A DNA stretch of 8,101 bases. It comes from Limnohabitans sp. Lineage in GTDB: Bacteria; Pseudomonadota; Gammaproteobacteria; Burkholderiales; Burkholderiaceae_C. Position numbers and translations under genes: made by a program. This document shows, in pieces, positions 5,227-8,101 of this stretch. The stretch covers positions 1-8,101 of the forward strand of contig SHXP01000099.1 of the NCBI GenBank assembly GCA_009693225.1, given 5' to 3'. Position 1 is the first letter of the stretch. Every line of letters starts with the position of its first letter. Under the pieces are notes generated by a model. That model was not told the DNA's origin. It made no database searches and saw nothing but the letters and a program-made list of their open reading frames with translations.

Positions 5227-6795
5227 TCAAGCGCCCAGGCTCCACACACCGAGCAACGCGGTGATCACCATGCCTGAAAAAAAGCCCAGCGCCAGCAGCA
5301 ATATCGCCTGCAGTGTGCGGTTGGTGCGTTGCTGCATGCGGATCAGTTCGATCAGCTGACGGCGCTCTTGCTCGTGATCACGCTGCAAAAAAGCGTGCAC
5401 CAGACGCGGTATTTCCGGCAGCATCTTGGCCAGGCGCGGCGCCTCGTCCTTGAGCTGCTTCCACAGCCTCTGCGGCCCGATCTGCTCGAGCATCCATTTC
5501 TCCAGAAACGGTTTGGCCGTGCTCCACAAATCCAGCTCAGGATCAAGCTGACGAGCCAGGCCTTCGATATTGAGCAGGGTTTTTTGCAGCAACACCAGCT
5601 GCGGCTGTATCTCGACCTGGAAACGGCGCGAGGTTTGAAACAACCGCATCAACACCATGCCCAAAGAAATCTCTTTCAAAGGCCGGTCGAAGTAAGACTC
5701 GCAGACTGAGCGGATGGCAGACTCGAGTTCATCCACACGCGTGTGCGCCGGGACCCAGCCCGATTCGATATGCAGCTCGGCCACGCGTTTGTAGTCGCGG
5801 CGGAAAAACGCGGTGAAGTTTTGCGCCAGGTATTCCTTGTCAAACTCGGTCAAGGTGCCGACGATGCCGAAATCCAGCGACACGTATTGACCGAATGTGC
5901 CAGGCGCCACACTGACCTGGATATTGCCCGGGTGCATGTCGGCATGGAAAAAACCGTCGCGAAACACCTGGGTGAAAAAAATGGTGACGCCGTCGCGCGC
6001 CAGCTTAGGAATGTCCACGCCGGCCTGGCGCAAAGCGTCGACATGGCTGATGGGGATGCCGTGCATGCGTTCCATGACGATGACATCGCGCGTGCAGTAA
6101 TCCCAGACCATCTCAGGGATCAGCACCAGGTTGAGTCCCTCCATATTGCGGCGCAGTTGCGTGGCATTGGAGGCTTCGCGCACCAGGTCGAGTTCGTCGT
6201 GCAGGTATTTGTCAAACTCGGCGACCACTTCACGCGGCTTGAGCCGCTTGCCATCGGTCGATAAACGGTCGAGCCAGATCGCCATGGTGCGCATGAGTTC
6301 CAGGTCTTTGTCGATGACCTTGAGCATGCCCGGTCGCAGCACCTTGACTGCGACCTCGCGCTCCTGACCGCTGCTGTTGCGCAGGCTGGCGAAATGCACT
6401 TGCGCGATGGACGCGCTGGCCACCGGCACCCGGTCAAACCGGCTGAAAATCTCATCCACCGGCCAGCCGAAGGCGCGTTCAATCGAGGCCACCGCCACAT
6501 CCGAGGGAAACGGCGGGACCTGGTCTTGCAGCTTGGCCAGTTCGTCAGCGATGTCGTTGGGCAACAGGTCGCGGCGGGTTGACAGCACCTGACCCAGTTT
6601 CACAAAAATGGGACCGAGGTGCTCCAGCGCCTGGCGCAGGCGCTGACCGCGCGGCGCACTCAGGTTGCGCCCGATGGTGAGTACGCGAGTGAAACAGATC
6701 AGCCGGGGCTGTTTAAAGCCGGAAAGTATTAACTCATCCAGACCGAAGCGCAGGACGATCCAGAGAATGAAAACGCCACGGTACAGGCGCCTCAT
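5227..6795 (-). CDS. ubiB: UbiB, ubiquinone biosynthesis atypical kinase/ATPase
   Basis: Membrane-anchored ABC1/ADCK/UbiB-family protein needed for aerobic ubiquinone synthesis. It is thought to use ATP to make membrane-held intermediates available to the Ubi enzymes rather than hydroxylating them itself. 522 residues (E. coli 546). Seen: N-terminal MRRLYRGVFILWIVLRFGLDEL; the family KxGQ motif K66-L-G-Q69 followed by STRRD (72-76); the Ala-rich nucleotide loop ASASIAQVH (126-134); the AVK lysine K151; catalytic loop HADMHPGN (284-291); metal-binding DFG (308-310); a C-terminal hydrophobic segment at about 497-519. ATG 6795 is chosen because the family N-terminus begins there and it overlaps the ubiJ stop by 4 bp (ATGA). 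The open frame runs 43 codons further to an ATG at 6924, but that part lies inside ubiJ and does not look like UbiB. The stop is 6 bp from the convergent potI-like stop. Confidence 0.96.
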   Translation of the reverse strand: MRRLYRGVFILWIVLRFGLDELILSGFKQPRLICFTRVLTIGRNLSAPRGQRLRQALEHLGPIFVKLGQVLSTRRDLLPNDIADELAKLQDQVPPFPSDVAVASIERAFGWPVDEIFSRFDRVPVASASIAQVHFASLRNSSGQEREVAVKVLRPGMLKVIDKDLELMRTMAIWLDRLSTDGKRLKPREVVAEFDKYLHDELDLVREASNATQLRRNMEGLNLVLIPEMVWDYCTRDVIVMERMHGIPISHVDALRQAGVDIPKLARDGVTIFFTQVFRDGFFHADMHPGNIQVSVAPGTFGQYVSLDFGIVGTLTEFDKEYLAQNFTAFFRRDYKRVAELHIESGWVPAHTRVDELESAIRSVCESYFDRPLKEISLGMVLMRLFQTSRRFQVEIQPQLVLLQKTLLNIEGLARQLDPELDLWSTAKPFLEKWMLEQIGPQRLWKQLKDEAPRLAKMLPEIPRLVHAFLQRDHEQERRQLIELIRMQQRTNRTLQAILLLALGFFSGMVITALLGVWSLGA

Positions 6796-7340
6796 TTGGC
6801 GACAAACTCGCGCATGGCCGACGTGATACGCTTGAAAAAAGCAGCCATGTGGTGCGCCGTGGCATCGCCGAAGACGCGGGACAGGTCTTCTTCCATGTCC
6901 CAGCGGACATGGTCGACCATCCAATTGATGTCAGCTGCCAGCATGACGTCGCCGTCGATGCGCATGGCAGGTTTTTCGCCCTTGATCACAGCTTGCAGCA
7001 GCGACAACGGCGAAGCCTCGTTCACCTGCAAATGCAGGTCGGCTTCAGCGTACGCATCCGCACGCTCCAGCAAACCCGCAGGTGTGATCAGCCATTGCAA
7101 CCGGTATTCACGCCAGCTGAGCTGTACGCACTGACCCTGTTGCCGGCGCAGCCGTTGCAGCGCGGCCGGCTCCTGGGCGATGACGTGGTTGAGCAGCAAA
7201 ACCAGCTTGTCCTGCAATTCATACAGCAGCCAGTCAGGCAATTTGAACTCCCCGATGAATCCGGATAAACGGGCAGATAGGTCTGCAAGCGGGGGGGCAA
7301 AGGCCATGTATGTGTGCTTGTTAAATCGATCAGCCTGCAT
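6792..7340 (-). CDS. ubiJ: UbiJ-like SCP2-domain ubiquinone biosynthesis accessory factor
   Basis: Soluble accessory protein expected to bind polyprenylated ubiquinone intermediates through an SCP2-like lipid-binding domain and help assemble the Ubi enzymes. From ATG 7340 it has 182 residues, close to E. coli UbiJ (201), though the sequence is divergent. The call rests on its place directly before ubiB and on the SCP2-like stretch near 101-141 (ADLHLQV, then SLLQAVIKGE, then IDGDVMLAADINWMVD), which matches E. coli UbiJ around its VQGD segment. ATG 7340 overlaps the previous stop as TAATG, suggesting reinitiation. An ATG at 7307 (171 residues) is also possible and gives an N-terminus, MAFAPPLADL, that looks as natural. 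An upstream ATG at 7409 would run into the preceding gene. None of these has a clear Shine-Dalgarno sequence. The gene ends with an ATGA overlap into ubiB. Confidence 0.82.
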   Translation of the reverse strand: MQADRFNKHTYMAFAPPLADLSARLSGFIGEFKLPDWLLYELQDKLVLLLNHVIAQEPAALQRLRRQQGQCVQLSWREYRLQWLITPAGLLERADAYAEADLHLQVNEASPLSLLQAVIKGEKPAMRIDGDVMLAADINWMVDHVRWDMEEDLSRVFGDATAHHMAAFFKRITSAMREFVAK

Positions 7341-8101
7341 TATTGCAAGGCTTGCACCCCTGCGACCAGCCAGCCGCTGCCGCCGGATTTCGGTTTGGTC
7401 ATGTTCCATACCTCACGGAACGGACTCGGCGCAACATTCGCTTCCTCGCGGATCATGCCGGAGAACTCGACGCTGGCCATATAGCCTTCGCCCAGGTCTT
7501 CGATGCCGAGTAACTGAGCCTCGATCATCACCACCTCGGTGGTGTTGGGTCCTTGCACCAGTTTTTCACGCTCGACCAGCTGGGTCTGGATTTCGTGCAG
7601 CATGCTGTCGGTCATCATGACGCGCAGAGCGGGGATATCGGCCAGGTCCCAGGCCGCCTGCAGACTAATGAAGTTCTGCTTGGCGGCTGAGACAAAGCCT
7701 TGCACATCAAAGTCAGACGGAATGAACCAGTTCTGGTTGCCGCCGATGAGAGAAGAGCCTATGCGCATACCGGAGCGCGCAGGTGTACCGCTGTCAAACA
7801 CGGCGCCTTGTTGTTCCCAGGGCCGGGCCGAGGCGTCATTGCCGATCTTGGCCGGGTTGTACTGCGGCATATTGCCCGGGTTGGTGGATGAACCGGCGCT
7901 GCCGTAAGCGTAAGGGTCGGCGGACGGCTGCGCCGCACGCCGGCGCATGAACAAGCCGACCAGCGCCACCACCGCCATGGCGATCAGGCCAAACATCAGC
8001 AACTGACCGAATTCAGCACCGAAACCGAGCGAGTGCGCCAGCCAGGCCAGCCCCAGACCGGCAGCCAGTCCGCCGAGCATGGCGCCCCAGGGACGACGCG
8101 G
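7340..8101 (-). CDS. Tim44-like domain membrane protein, C-terminal 253 residues (5' end outside window)
   Basis: The reading frame stays open to base 8101, so the start lies beyond the window. The visible part begins PRRPWGAMLGG. The Met at 8080 is internal, because PWGAMLGG followed by GLGLAWLAHSLGFG is a conserved block in homologues as I remember them. Two hydrophobic segments follow (visible residues about 8-28 and 33-52), then RRR, a Ser/Gly/Pro-rich linker (about 57-115), and a C-terminal Tim44-like domain (about 120-253, including WFIPSDFDVQGFVSAAKQNF and FREVWNMTK). Mitochondrial Tim44 tethers the import motor. The role of the bacterial homologues is not known, and protein import should not be inferred. 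Its stop overlaps the ubiJ start (TAATG), so it is co-transcribed with ubiJ and ubiB and may serve membrane or quinone biology. Confidence 0.88.
   Translation of the reverse strand, partial: PRRPWGAMLGGLAAGLGLAWLAHSLGFGAEFGQLLMFGLIAMAVVALVGLFMRRRAAQPSADPYAYGSAGSSTNPGNMPQYNPAKIGNDASARPWEQQGAVFDSGTPARSGMRIGSSLIGGNQNWFIPSDFDVQGFVSAAKQNFISLQAAWDLADIPALRVMMTDSMLHEIQTQLVEREKLVQGPNTTEVVMIEAQLLGIEDLGEGYMASVEFSGMIREEANVAPSPFREVWNMTKPKSGGSGWLVAGVQALQ

Noticed and set aside
5743..6264. Plus-strand open frame of 173 codons antisense to ubiB
   Set aside because: The opposite strand encodes the conserved UbiB kinase core; the plus-strand product resembles no family.
6796..6924. 43-codon N-terminal extension of UbiB
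   Set aside because: It lies wholly inside ubiJ in another frame, lacks UbiB character, and the ATG at 6795 gives the family N-terminus with an ATGA overlap.
7341..7409. Longer ubiJ start at 7409
   Set aside because: The added 23 residues are the Tim44-like gene's C-terminal codons read in another frame and have no SCP2 or UbiJ character.

Overview
The window reads as ordinary, GC-rich chromosome of a betaproteobacterium, most likely order Burkholderiales and perhaps Comamonadaceae-like. This rests on my recollection of family sequences: an AspRS starting MRTHYCGLVTE, a DUF502 membrane protein next to an FmdB-type zinc ribbon, and a Tim44-like/UbiJ/UbiB run. No search was made. No phage, insertion sequence, CRISPR array, tRNA or rRNA is visible.

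Layout: (1) Positions 1-2076, all minus strand, read fmdB-like zinc-ribbon gene, DUF502 membrane protein gene, then aspS, which leaves the window at base 1 after 346 codons. A terminator-like hairpin lies between the DUF502 gene and aspS. (2) Positions 2077-2252 form a divergent promoter region. (3) Positions 2253-5220, plus strand, hold a putrescine/polyamine ABC importer: a lipoprotein binding protein (PotF-like), a strong hairpin/T-tract terminator, then two permeases (PotH-like and PotI-like) overlapping by 4 bp. No ATPase gene (PotG) is present. (4) Positions 5227-8101, minus strand, read Tim44-like membrane protein (5' end outside the window), ubiJ-like SCP2 protein and ubiB. The stop and start codons overlap at each junction (TAATG, then ATGA), so the three form a tightly coupled ubiquinone-biosynthesis unit.

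How the genes work together: UbiJ and UbiB are accessory factors of aerobic ubiquinone synthesis. The Tim44-like protein is of unknown function but is apparently co-translated with them. The Pot proteins would capture polyamine in the periplasm and pass it through the membrane, using an ATPase supplied from elsewhere. AspRS charges tRNA-Asp, and two of its residues suggest the non-discriminating type that also charges tRNA-Asn.

Nothing here looks like a wholly new system. The points most worth checking are the ATPase-less pot operon, the terminator splitting it, its position between two minus-strand housekeeping blocks, and two pocket substitutions in the binding protein. No gene-free stretch exceeds 300 bases.
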